Positions 16,377-24,161 of a DNA stretch of 64,000 bases are shown here, in pieces (position 1 is the first letter of the stretch; each line of letters starts with the position of its first letter). Below the pieces are notes generated by a model. That model made no database searches. It had not been told where the DNA came from and saw only the letters and a program-made list of their open reading frames with translations. The translations under genes and the position numbers were made by a program. The DNA is taken from NCBI GenBank assembly GCA_947446645.1, contig CANFHA010000009.1, forward strand, positions 137,179 to 201,178, given 5' to 3'. This DNA comes from Chitinophagaceae bacterium. GTDB lineage: Bacteria > Bacteroidota > Bacteroidia > Chitinophagales > Chitinophagaceae.

Positions 16377-16901
16377 ATGAAAAAAATATTATTGGCTTTC
16401 CTGGTTGCTTTTAGCTTCAGTTCTATAGGCTTTGCGCAGGACTTTTCTCTGGATGAACTGGTGAAACTCAGAACCGGTAACTTTACCGGCTTTGAAACCT
16501 ATGTTCACGATAAAGGCTATAAACTGGCACACCTTGAGTACAACAACAGGGCGTCAGTGTTTGAAAATGCTGCCGGTAACATCATTTCATTTTGCCACGA
16601 TTATGACGAAGGCCAGTACTACCATAGCCACATATCTATTAAGTACGAAACTGCTAACAAGGATGAGTATGAGCGTCTGAAAAAACAAATAGACGCCAGC
16701 ATGACGTACTACCGCACAAGGCTACGCCGCTATACACGCCAGCACTACCTGGAGCACATCTACACTAACGACAACGTTGTTGTGCACCTGTTTGACATTA
16801 CCTACAAAGGTGATGACACCCCATACTACCAGATAGAAGTGAAATCAATATACTCAGGTGCAGACCGCCAGCACTGGCGCGATTATGATTACCTCGACTA
16901 A
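16377..16901 (+). CDS. Secreted protein of unknown function (174 aa)
   Basis: SPI signal MKKILLAFLVAFSFSSIGFAQ with cleavage expected after Ala20. The mature part is rich in Tyr, Asp, His and Arg, has charged amphipathic segments (ANKDEYERLKKQIDASMTYY) and ends QHWRDYDYLD. It has a single cysteine in SFCHDYDEG. No family recognised. The gene has its own -7 promoter box and a strong intrinsic terminator, so it is a monocistronic unit. Confidence 0.8.
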   Translation: MKKILLAFLVAFSFSSIGFAQDFSLDELVKLRTGNFTGFETYVHDKGYKLAHLEYNNRASVFENAAGNIISFCHDYDEGQYYHSHISIKYETANKDEYERLKKQIDASMTYYRTRLRRYTRQHYLEHIYTNDNVVVHLFDITYKGDDTPYYQIEVKSIYSGADRQHWRDYDYLD

Positions 16902-16926
16902 TCGTCTCTGAATAATATTTTTGAGA

Positions 16927-16957
16927 AGGATACTGGCTCTGCCGGTATCCTTTTTTT
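16927..16957 (+). terminator. Intrinsic terminator of the 16377 gene
   Basis: AGGATACTGGC (16927-16937), loop TCT, GCCGGTATCCT (16941-16951) with one G-T pair, followed by seven T residues. It lies 25 bp after the stop codon. Confidence 0.85.
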
Positions 16958-16986
16958 ATTTTCTTATTTCGTAATGGATTTGATCC

Positions 16987-17129
16987 TAATACCGGTTGAA
17001 CTTTAAATCTACACTAATAACCCGCGTCATTGCGCGCCACGATGTTTAGCCACGTGCGCTGGCCGTGGCAAGGCAATCTCACGAACCTCAATTTCGCTAT
17101 TAGTGTGCTTTAACAGTCTAATCGGTATA
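16987..17129. repeat. MITE-like dispersed repeat, copy B (143 bp)
   Basis: Second copy of the element at 10387-10530, in the same orientation. The terminal inverted repeats are clearer here: left ATACCGGTTGAACTTTAAAT ... ACACTAATA, right TATTAGTGTGCTTTAACAGT ... CGGTAT. It sits between the intrinsic terminator at 16957 and a second repeat type at 17201. Confidence 0.85.
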
Positions 17130-17200
17130 AAAAGGGAGATTGAGGTGAAAAGGTCTCATCTGCTGCATCACCCTTTCGGGCAATCACTGGTGAACCAAAA

Positions 17201-17272
17201 AAATCCCGAAGGGATGACATGATTATAGCAAATAGCATTGCATAACGTGTTTAAACTCCGAAGGAGTGGCAT
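17201..17272. repeat. Paired short-palindrome repeat, copy 1
   Basis: Two related palindromes, AAATCCCGAAGGGATGACAT (17201-17220) and AAACTCCGAAGGAGTGGCAT (17253-17272), start exactly 52 bp apart. A further related motif, CCCTTTCGGGCAATC, occurs just upstream at 17171. The same two-arm arrangement with the same 52-bp spacing is at 37466. The stretch between here and the gene end at 17403 holds no ORF. Confidence 0.8.
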
Positions 17273-17402
17273 ATTACAAGGGGAACACGCGGATCTTTAA
17301 CTAACACCTTGGCGGCCTTTAAACACTACATAAGAAAAGCTCGCCGCCGTCTACCGGCAGGTTTACGATTTTGCGAGAGATTACTGAACAATTAAAGGCG
17401 GA

Positions 17403-18068
17403 TCAATATTCCACAAACTTCATCGGGTATTTGTGCATAATGCCCACCTGGAAGCAGAAGTAGCCGGTAGTCATCTTAGGGTCACCATGGCTGATGTAGC
17501 CAGGCAGGTAAGTGAATTCCTGCGACAGCATGATGTTCCAGTACCTGTGTGTAGGAATGCGCTCTGAAATACCCAGGGCCCCACGGAATATAACCTTGGG
17601 AATATTGTATGATGTATTGGTAGTTATTGTGTCTTTGCCAAAGCTGGTGCCGGTGGTATTGGTCCAGTAAGGCTGAAACTCATAGGTAGACTGGTTGCCA
17701 CCCAGGTACAGGCCCGGACCAAAAGCCAGTGAAGCATGTATGTATTTATGATACCCGAAACCAAAATCGATCTTAGGGCAGAGATAAAGGTAAGTGCTGC
17801 GCTGGCTTATGCTGATAATATCGCCATACGCCAGGTTGTTGGTATCGCTTATAAGCGTGTTCTTAAGTGAATAGCGCTGCAGGAACAAACTGCCACCAAT
17901 GTAAATGCGGGGAAAGATCTGCTGCAGGTAGTAACCCTCCAGGGCAGGCGTGATCTTTGACTTGTAAGAAGTACCATATCCCAGCCCGGCCTGTGCACCA
18001 AACATGCCCTGTGCAATAGCACCAAGGGCAAAAAAAGAAAAGGCAACGACCAGGATAATTCTTTTCAT
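17403..18068 (-). CDS. Outer-membrane beta-barrel protein, unknown function
   Basis: A 221-residue protein with signal peptide MKRIILVVAFSFFALGAIAQG. The mature protein has repeated glycine/aromatic beta-strand patterns (FGAQAGLGYGTSYKS, IYIGGSLFLQRYSL, YLCPKIDFGFGYHKYIHASLAFGPGLYLGG, GYFCFQVGIMHKYPM) as in small outer-membrane barrels. It is 19 bp downstream of a second gene with the same architecture (18088-18792) and similar signal peptide, so the two are probably an ancient tandem duplication in one transcription unit. Role unknown. Confidence 0.78.
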   Translation of the reverse strand: MKRIILVVAFSFFALGAIAQGMFGAQAGLGYGTSYKSKITPALEGYYLQQIFPRIYIGGSLFLQRYSLKNTLISDTNNLAYGDIISISQRSTYLYLCPKIDFGFGYHKYIHASLAFGPGLYLGGNQSTYEFQPYWTNTTGTSFGKDTITTNTSYNIPKVIFRGALGISERIPTHRYWNIMLSQEFTYLPGYISHGDPKMTTGYFCFQVGIMHKYPMKFVEY

Positions 18069-18087
18069 ACCCGCTTATACTGATAAA

Positions 18088-18792
18088 TTACTTTTTGCCC
18101 CTGTGCGTGAGTCCGATATGCAACGAGATGTAACCCGGCCTTAGCCCACCGCGGCTGAAGGGTGTGCGCGAAGGATCTTTTGAAGAACCGGTGCTGGTGA
18201 GGTCGGTAGTAAGAAAACCAAAATCCTCGCTGAAAGTTAAAAACCAGTAATGATTCAGGTAAAGATGCTCGCTGAAGCCGACACCCAGGCGGAATACCAG
18301 CTTATTAAGGTTCGCTGTTTTGTCCAGGCTGCTGTCAAACTGGCCTACACCGGCAGGATAAGTGGTGTAGTAACCATTGGTGTAATAACCATGATCCCAT
18401 TTGCGCAAAGAGTCGAAGCCATTGATGTTGTATCCTACACCTACATTCAGGTAAAAACCAAAATTGCCGCCTGAGCCAAACCCATAATAAAACTTAGGTG
18501 CAAGGAAAACATAGCTGGCTGCCAGCCTGTCTATAGTACCGGCGGTGCCGGTACCGTGTTTTGAAGAATTGGCCTCATTGTCGGCATATAACGAATAGCC
18601 CTGGTAGAAAAGAGTTAACCCTGTGCGAAGATGAGGGCCATGACCAAACAACATCTGAATGCCGCCGGAGGGAGCTACATCATAATTATTTGAAGTAGCA
18701 CAACCGCCACCGCCGTATATGCCCAGTAATGTCTGTGAAAAGCCCTGAAGCGACAGAAAGGACAGGAGTGCAACCAGTAAAATTCGTTTCAT
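18088..18792 (-). CDS. Outer-membrane beta-barrel protein, unknown function (paralogous partner)
   Basis: A 234-residue protein, signal peptide MKRILLVALLSFLSLQGFSQ, followed by barrel-like strands: IYGGGGCATSN, LRTGLTLFYQGYSLYAD, FLAPKFYYGFGSGGNFGFYLNVGVGYNING, KLVFRLGVGFSEHLYLNHYWFLTFSEDFGFL and terminal YISLHIGLTHRGKK. The layout of strands, the 'APKF.YGFG' string and the 'E..HYW.l.fSedF' string match the downstream paralogue (CPKIDFGFG; THRYWNIMLSQEF). It starts 9 bp after the 3-hydroxyacyl-CoA dehydrogenase stop, so it may be cotranscribed with that gene although no functional link is evident. Confidence 0.78.
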   Translation of the reverse strand: MKRILLVALLSFLSLQGFSQTLLGIYGGGGCATSNNYDVAPSGGIQMLFGHGPHLRTGLTLFYQGYSLYADNEANSSKHGTGTAGTIDRLAASYVFLAPKFYYGFGSGGNFGFYLNVGVGYNINGFDSLRKWDHGYYTNGYYTTYPAGVGQFDSSLDKTANLNKLVFRLGVGFSEHLYLNHYWFLTFSEDFGFLTTDLTSTGSSKDPSRTPFSRGGLRPGYISLHIGLTHRGKK

Positions 18793-18801
18793 TTGCGAAA
18801 A

Positions 18802-19962
18802 TTAAACAATTTTTTTATTTCCAATAGCCTGTTTCCGTAATAATACGCTGGCACGGTACCTGTCTTCATGATAATCATTATACAGTCCATCCAGTTTTTC
18901 CAGGCATTTATCAGCGCCCCATTCATTGCACCACTGTAGCAGGCCTTTAGGATAATTTACTCCCTTGGTCATTGCGGTCTCGAGATCGGCGACAGATGCC
19001 ACATTGAGATGCAGGGCATCTGCAGCTTCGTTGATAAGCATGGCCAGCACGCGCTCTAATATCTGTGTACCCAGTATGGTATCTTTATTGGCCTCGGGCA
19101 TTGCTGCACCTTCGGCATAGTTATAAAAGCCCTTACCTGTTTTGCGGCCCAGCCATCCCGCCTCAAGCAGGCGCTTTTGCGAGAACGAAGGCTTGTACCT
19201 CGGATCGTAGAAGAAGGACTGGAAAACGGTTTCGGTTACTACATAGTTCACGTCATGCCCTATATAGTCCATAAGCGTGAACGGGCCCATACGGAAGCCA
19301 CCCAGCTCGGTCATAGCCCAGTCTATGGTAGCCATATCGGCAATACCTTCTTCATAAATGCGTATGGCTTCGCTATAAAAGGGGCGGGCTATACGGTTAA
19401 CGATGAATCCCGGAGTGTCTTTGGCAACTACCGGCAACTTACCCCACTGCTTCATCAGCTCAGTTGCCGGGCCTATGAGTGCCGCATCTGTTTGTATGGC
19501 AGGTATTACCTCTACCAGCGCCATAAGCGGCGCAGGATTGAAGAAATGCAACCCCATGACGCGTGACGGATTTGCACAGGCTGCTGCAATAGAGGTAATC
19601 GATAAAGATGAGGTATTGCTGGCGAGTATGCAGGTATCGCTTACCAGCGCTTCAAGCTGGGCAAATACTGACTTTTTAACTTCCAGCTTTTCTACAATTG
19701 CTTCTATTACCAGGCCACAATCTTTAAGCGCACTGATATCATCCGCAAAAGTAAAACGGGCAATTATTTCGTCGGCATTGGCCAGCTTGCCTTTCTCCTG
19801 CAGCTTCACGAGCGTGCCGCTAATGCTCTTTTTTGCTTTCACAAGCGCATCAGCATTCAGATCAAGCACTATAACATTGTGCCCTGCTACTGCCGCCACC
19901 TGCGCTATGCCCGCGCCCATGGCTCCGGAGCCTATGATACCTACAATTGTGTTTTTATCCAT
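18802..19962 (-). CDS. 3-hydroxyacyl-CoA (3-hydroxybutyryl-CoA) dehydrogenase
   Basis: A 386-residue cytoplasmic enzyme that oxidises L-3-hydroxyacyl-CoA to 3-ketoacyl-CoA with NAD+. The Rossmann motif is VGIIGSGAMGAGIAQVAA at the N-terminus; ILASNTSSLSITSIA and GLHFFNPAPLMALVEVI carry the catalytic Ser, His and Asn regions; DTPGFIVNRIARPFY starts the C-terminal 3HCDH domain, and a second partial 3HCDH domain follows to the end. This long form resembles PaaH-type enzymes of phenylacetate and fatty-acid oxidation. ATG 19962 is preferred: the open frame to 20007 runs into a palindromic repeat. Confidence 0.9.
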   Translation of the reverse strand: MDKNTIVGIIGSGAMGAGIAQVAAVAGHNVIVLDLNADALVKAKKSISGTLVKLQEKGKLANADEIIARFTFADDISALKDCGLVIEAIVEKLEVKKSVFAQLEALVSDTCILASNTSSLSITSIAAACANPSRVMGLHFFNPAPLMALVEVIPAIQTDAALIGPATELMKQWGKLPVVAKDTPGFIVNRIARPFYSEAIRIYEEGIADMATIDWAMTELGGFRMGPFTLMDYIGHDVNYVVTETVFQSFFYDPRYKPSFSQKRLLEAGWLGRKTGKGFYNYAEGAAMPEANKDTILGTQILERVLAMLINEAADALHLNVASVADLETAMTKGVNYPKGLLQWCNEWGADKCLEKLDGLYNDYHEDRYRASVLLRKQAIGNKKIV

Positions 19963-19978
19963 ACAGTCTTTATTTAAA

Positions 19979-20048
19979 ATGTGCCACACTATTAAGGTGT
20001 GGCACATCTACCAGTTCCAGGTGTCCCACACCTTTGAGGTGTGGACAC
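19979..20048. repeat. Two adjacent palindromic repeats
   Basis: First hairpin: ATGTGCCACAC (19979-19989), 7-bp loop, GTGTGGCACAT (19997-20007). Second: GGTGTCCCACACCT (20020-20033), 3-bp loop, AGGTGTGGACACC (20036-20048) with one base missing. Both share the core GTG(C/T)CC(C)ACACCT with the palindromes at 30810 and 30906. They fill the gap between the FAH-family gene (ends 20057) and the 3-hydroxyacyl-CoA dehydrogenase start. Confidence 0.8.
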
Positions 20049-20056
20049 CAACTATC

Positions 20057-21061
20057 TTATTTCTTCTTCAGCGCCAATATGCTCCAGTCCGTCTTTTCCG
20101 CTACAATGGTATTGGATAGATGACCAAGGCCGTCTATCTCCATTTCCACTACATCGCCATCCTGCAGCCACTGTGGTTTAAAAGCCGGGTCATTGAGCAG
20201 GCCGGTGCCATTCAGCTCCAGGAAACAGCCTGTGCCTACCGTGCCGCTGCCTATAACATCGCCGGGCAGTATGTCTGCACCGTAGGCGCAGCGCTCCACT
20301 ATTTCAGCAAAAGTCCAGTCCATATCACCCATATTGCCTTCGCTAACCTTTACACCATTCACGGTGCAGGTCATTTTCAGGTTGTAGGCATTGCCGGTGT
20401 GGCCGGTTTTCGCAGGTATTTTATAGGGCTCCAGTTCATCTGGCGTCACCATCATTGGCCCTATTACCGTACTAAAATCCTTGCCTTTTGCCGGACCCAG
20501 GTTCAGCAGCATTTCTTCCATTTGCAGGGTGCGTGCGCTCATATCATTCATGATCATGTAGCCGCCTATATACTGGTCAGCTTCTTCTGCCTTTATATTC
20601 CGGCCTTTCTTGCAGATAACGATCGCCGCTTCCAGCTCAAAATCGAGCTTGTTGAAATGATCGGGCATGCAGGGTATGGGTCCGGGGCCCTGTATAGCAT
20701 TATGATTCGTGAAATAAAATATCGGGTACTGGTCAAACTCGGCGATCATATCTACCTTCCTGTTTCTGCGTGCAGCAGCTACGTGTTGGCGAAATGCATA
20801 ACCATCGCGGCAAGAGGTGGGTGAAGGCACCGGCGCTAAAATAGATGCACCCTTGTAAGGCGTACCCTGTACTGTATTCTTGCCTTCCTTTATCTCCTGC
20901 TCGGTTTTACGCATGGCATCCATATGCTTATCCCAGTCCTTCAGCAATCCTTGCATAGTATTGGGTAAGCTGTTGTTAGCCGCATTCACATTATACAGTG
21001 TGTCGTTTATATAAAAAGCCAGTTGTTCTGTGCCGTTATTGGAGTAGGTTACTAATTTCAT
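20057..21061 (-). CDS. Fumarylacetoacetate hydrolase family protein
   Basis: A 334-residue FAH-superfamily enzyme. Typical features: an N-terminal domain (to about residue 75), then SPTSCRDGYAFRQHVAAARR, FDQYPIFYFTNHNAIQGPG, and the metal site DFELEAAIVICKKGRNI followed by GYMIMNDMSARTLQ, KGKDFSTVIGPMMVTPDEL and VIGSGTVGTGCFLELNG. The conserved Glu-x-Glu (ELEA) and Asp (NDMSAR) ligate Mg/Ca. Classical FAH splits fumarylacetoacetate to fumarate and acetoacetate, the last step of tyrosine breakdown; the 330-residue form with the DMSAR...Q motif is common in Bacteroidota tyrosine degradation, but relatives hydrolyse other acylpyruvates. No homogentisate gene is adjacent. Confidence 0.87.
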   Translation of the reverse strand: MKLVTYSNNGTEQLAFYINDTLYNVNAANNSLPNTMQGLLKDWDKHMDAMRKTEQEIKEGKNTVQGTPYKGASILAPVPSPTSCRDGYAFRQHVAAARRNRKVDMIAEFDQYPIFYFTNHNAIQGPGPIPCMPDHFNKLDFELEAAIVICKKGRNIKAEEADQYIGGYMIMNDMSARTLQMEEMLLNLGPAKGKDFSTVIGPMMVTPDELEPYKIPAKTGHTGNAYNLKMTCTVNGVKVSEGNMGDMDWTFAEIVERCAYGADILPGDVIGSGTVGTGCFLELNGTGLLNDPAFKPQWLQDGDVVEMEIDGLGHLSNTIVAEKTDWSILALKKK

Positions 21062-21163
21062 CCAGGTTGGTTTTGGGTGGTAAAATTAACTGATAACCCC
21101 ATCAGTTTCAAACGGCTTTACGGATTCGGCTAATTTCTTTCCCGTTTTTGATTTTTTACGTTT

Positions 21164-21171
21164 TACTTTTG
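21164..21171 (+). promoter_or_regulatory. Bacteroidota -7 promoter box for the carbonic anhydrase gene
   Basis: TACTTTTG matches TAnnTTTG, 11 bp before ATG 21183. Confidence 0.5.
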
Positions 21172-21182
21172 ACTTCGAAAAT

Positions 21183-21848
21183 ATGGCTACTTACGAACAG
21201 ATTTTTGAGAACAATAAGACGTGGGTGGCGGCAATGAAGGCAAAAGATGCCGATTTTTTTGAAAAACTTGCCAGCGACCAGACACCTGACTACTTATATA
21301 TAGGCTGCTCAGACAGCCGCGTACCGGCTAATGAAATAATGGGCCTGGAGCCGGGCGATGTATTTGTGCACCGCAATGTGGCCAACCTGGTGAACAATAC
21401 AGACCTTAACGTGATGGCTGTAATAAACTTTGCCGTAAAGCACCTGGATGTAAAGCATATAATAGTATGCGGGCACTATGACTGCGGCGGTGTTAAAGCT
21501 GCAATGATACCCAAGGATATGGGCCTCCTGAACCCATGGTTGCGTACCATACGCGATGTGTACCGCCTGCACCACCATGAGCTGGATGGAATAAAAGACC
21601 AGCGCCTGCGCTACAACCGCCTGGTGGAGCTCAATGTAAGAGAACAGGCCACCAACGTTATTAAAACAGCAACGGTGCAGAAGATGTACCAGAAAAAAGG
21701 GCATCCTATTGTGCATGGCTGGGTTTTTGACCTGCATACAGGCATACTCATAGACCTCAACATAAATTTCAAAGGCATCCTTAAGGAGATACAGGAGATC
21801 TATGACCTTACCGGCATTGCTTCTGAGCACAATGAGGATGGAGAATAA
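21183..21848 (+). CDS. can: Beta-class carbonic anhydrase
   Basis: A 221-residue cytoplasmic enzyme that interconverts CO2 and bicarbonate. All zinc ligands are visible: C42 and D44 in YIGCSDSRVPANE (with R46 pairing to D44), H98 and C101 in CGHYDCGGVKAAM. Other family landmarks are GDVFVHRNVANLV, VMAVINFAVKHLDVKHI, the NPWLRTIRDVYRLH segment and HGWVFDLHTGILIDL at the C-terminus. Length is the usual 210-230. It supplies bicarbonate to carboxylases. It is convergent with the 766-residue lipoprotein gene (12-bp gap). Confidence 0.95.
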   Translation: MATYEQIFENNKTWVAAMKAKDADFFEKLASDQTPDYLYIGCSDSRVPANEIMGLEPGDVFVHRNVANLVNNTDLNVMAVINFAVKHLDVKHIIVCGHYDCGGVKAAMIPKDMGLLNPWLRTIRDVYRLHHHELDGIKDQRLRYNRLVELNVREQATNVIKTATVQKMYQKKGHPIVHGWVFDLHTGILIDLNINFKGILKEIQEIYDLTGIASEHNEDGE

Positions 21849-21860
21849 TTTCCGGACTTA

Positions 21861-24161
21861 TTATTTGCGCACATAATCCCTGAAATAAGAACAGGTGCCG
21901 CTGGCCATCGTATAAAATTTTGTGCCTTTATAGCTCTTCTTTAGCGTTTTGAAATGAGGGTTATCAAATGTGTTCAGGTAATAGTCTGCCTGGCTGCTCT
22001 TTTGCCAGCATTTTGCTGCCATAAACAGGCATCGCGCCTTTAGCTCCTTATCGGTACTGTGTTCGAATGCTTGCAGATAATATCTTTCCGGCACCTTCAC
22101 CGCATAGTGTTCCTTTTCAAATCCGGCAAGGCCATTGCGGTTTTCACCATCGTAGTAGCCAAGGTCGTCTTCTGTATTCCGGTGATAATCATAAGCATGG
22201 TGGCCCTTGCCATAGTAGCTCATGCTGTAAAGCCCGTTGGCGTATTGATAGGCGGCGCGGCTGTTGTTCGGATTTTTGTCCAGCGTATCTTTCAACTGTT
22301 GCATTTTCCGCGCAAATTCAAGTTTGTTATACGCATAGCCGCTATCCGTTTTGTTCCAGTCTTGTCCGTCCAGTATATGGCTTACCAGCATATCCGGCAG
22401 TTGTTGCCTCGCTATTATACCGCCCGGTACTTTTGAGAGTACTTGTATCGCCTTGCCAAACTGGTACATGCGCATATACTTGGTTCCTTCCAGTTCCATC
22501 AGTTCGCCTTCAGTATAGTTAGTGTTTTCGGTCAGCCATAGCTCAAAAGTGGACTTATTTTGCTTCGTTACAAAAGCCTGCACATCGCGCAGTTTTTCAG
22601 GGGTCATGTCATCTAGCAGTTGCCCTGCACCATATTGGTAGTCTTCTTCATCGTCATTCCTGTCTTTAGAGCTGCAGTATATAGCCTTTATAGTATCGCC
22701 CTGTGCCATATATGCGGGCCTCAGCAGTGATCCAATGATGGTCGAAAACAATACGCGATAACGTGGTTCGTTTCTGCGGGCTTCAACTGTTTTTAAGAAG
22801 GGGAGCATTTCAGCTTCAGCACCCGTCGTTATTTTTCCGTCTTTGCGCATCATGTACAGCAAATTAACCGTGGCATATACTTCCTGCTCATTGTTGGCCA
22901 TTCCTGCTTCCACTGCCTTAGTCAGCCACCTGCCGCAGGCGGGCATATCGCCGTCCAGAAGGTAGAGGTAGGCAGCGCATATAGTCCAGTAAGCTTTCGT
23001 ACCTGCTTTTCCTTCTGATGCCGCCATTTGTGCGAACTCATTAAGGCCGGCAATCACGCTGTTCTGCCTTTTGCCTGCCGTAGCTATATCCTCCAGCATA
23101 CTGGTCTCCAGCTTATTTATGAAGCGCGTCATTACTACGTCAAGCCCCGCCACTTTTGGGTCAAGCTCGTATGCCTTTTTCAGGATGTTCACCATTCTTG
23201 TCTCCGTACCCTCGTAATTATACAGTCCCTGCATTATGTACAGCACAGCTTTTTCATGGTCATTTTTACACATGGCAAGCACAGTATCTATATTGCCATT
23301 CACGGCCCACCTGAAACTATTGTATGCCTTTGTTTTGCAGTCATCGCTATTGTCAAAGGCCAGGCTATACAGGTATGCGGCTTCCGTTGCCTTACCGGTT
23401 TTGTACAGGGCGCCGGCCTTAAGGCAAAGGCAACGGTAATAAAGGAAATTTTGTACCGGCGCTGAAAGGAGGCGCGTAAAAAGATCCTGTGTCTGCTGGT
23501 ACTCCCTGCCGTAAAACGCCATGCGCAGCACCTGGTATGCATAGCGCAGTTTTAGCTCCTCATTGCGTGTATGTTCATACTGGTGCAGTCCTTCATGTAC
23601 CAGTAGTTGCATTTGTGCCGAGTCGCGCTTAGGTGTTACCAGCCCATCCGCAGCTTTATCCCACACACTTTCCAGCGCTGTAGTATAGGGCTCACACGAT
23701 TTGGCAAAAGAGAGATACAAAAGTGCCTCCTTGTCTTTATTTTTTAATGCCCATTTTGTAAATCCGTTATTTTTTACCTTTTCCGGCACATTTATTTCAT
23801 ATCCTTTCGCTACGTGTTCATAAAGGTTCATTACTTCCGCTTCGCTAAAAGTGTATACGAAACTGTCTATGTCTGCCTTTGCCACATTGCCGCCGGTATA
23901 GCGCGCCCACATATCAATGTTCTCATCTGGTAAATGGTCATCAAAACCCCGCTTATTGTTCTCTGAACCCTGGTTAAAAAAGGTAAATGAACTGGTGTAA
24001 AAAAAAGGAATAAATGCCGGCTGATTGTTAATGGTATTCAGGAAGAGAACCTGCTCGTCCAATGGATCGGGATCACCACCCGAGCAGGCCATCACCAGCT
24101 TTGCCACGCCCGCCACGCCAACGATACTAACGATAAGTATTATAAACCGCTTCCAGTTCAT
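21861..24161 (-). CDS. Large predicted lipoprotein with TPR-like helical repeats (766 aa)
   Basis: The N-terminus MNWKRFIILIVSIVGVAGVAKLVMAC is an SPII-like signal with lipobox VMAC (Cys26), followed by the polar stretch SGGDPDP. The remainder is largely alpha-helical with TPR/SEL1-like pairs, for example KAGALYKTGKATEAAYLYSLAFDNS, YNYEGTETRMVNILKKAYELDP and SRAAYQYANGLYSMSYYGKG. No enzyme motif recognised. It overlaps the end of the upstream lipoprotein gene by 35 bp in a different frame, which points to translational coupling and a shared role, probably a two-lipoprotein periplasmic or outer-membrane complex. Confidence 0.8.
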   Translation of the reverse strand: MNWKRFIILIVSIVGVAGVAKLVMACSGGDPDPLDEQVLFLNTINNQPAFIPFFYTSSFTFFNQGSENNKRGFDDHLPDENIDMWARYTGGNVAKADIDSFVYTFSEAEVMNLYEHVAKGYEINVPEKVKNNGFTKWALKNKDKEALLYLSFAKSCEPYTTALESVWDKAADGLVTPKRDSAQMQLLVHEGLHQYEHTRNEELKLRYAYQVLRMAFYGREYQQTQDLFTRLLSAPVQNFLYYRCLCLKAGALYKTGKATEAAYLYSLAFDNSDDCKTKAYNSFRWAVNGNIDTVLAMCKNDHEKAVLYIMQGLYNYEGTETRMVNILKKAYELDPKVAGLDVVMTRFINKLETSMLEDIATAGKRQNSVIAGLNEFAQMAASEGKAGTKAYWTICAAYLYLLDGDMPACGRWLTKAVEAGMANNEQEVYATVNLLYMMRKDGKITTGAEAEMLPFLKTVEARRNEPRYRVLFSTIIGSLLRPAYMAQGDTIKAIYCSSKDRNDDEEDYQYGAGQLLDDMTPEKLRDVQAFVTKQNKSTFELWLTENTNYTEGELMELEGTKYMRMYQFGKAIQVLSKVPGGIIARQQLPDMLVSHILDGQDWNKTDSGYAYNKLEFARKMQQLKDTLDKNPNNSRAAYQYANGLYSMSYYGKGHHAYDYHRNTEDDLGYYDGENRNGLAGFEKEHYAVKVPERYYLQAFEHSTDKELKARCLFMAAKCWQKSSQADYYLNTFDNPHFKTLKKSYKGTKFYTMASGTCSYFRDYVRK

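Noticed and set aside
17130-17402. Possible CRISPR-like array (regular short palindromes)
   Set aside because: Only two arms with diverged sequence and one 52-bp interval; no cas genes and no third repeat.
19979-20048. Possible intrinsic terminator between two minus-strand genes
   Set aside because: No T-run follows either hairpin on the minus strand; the palindromes match a dispersed repeat family instead.
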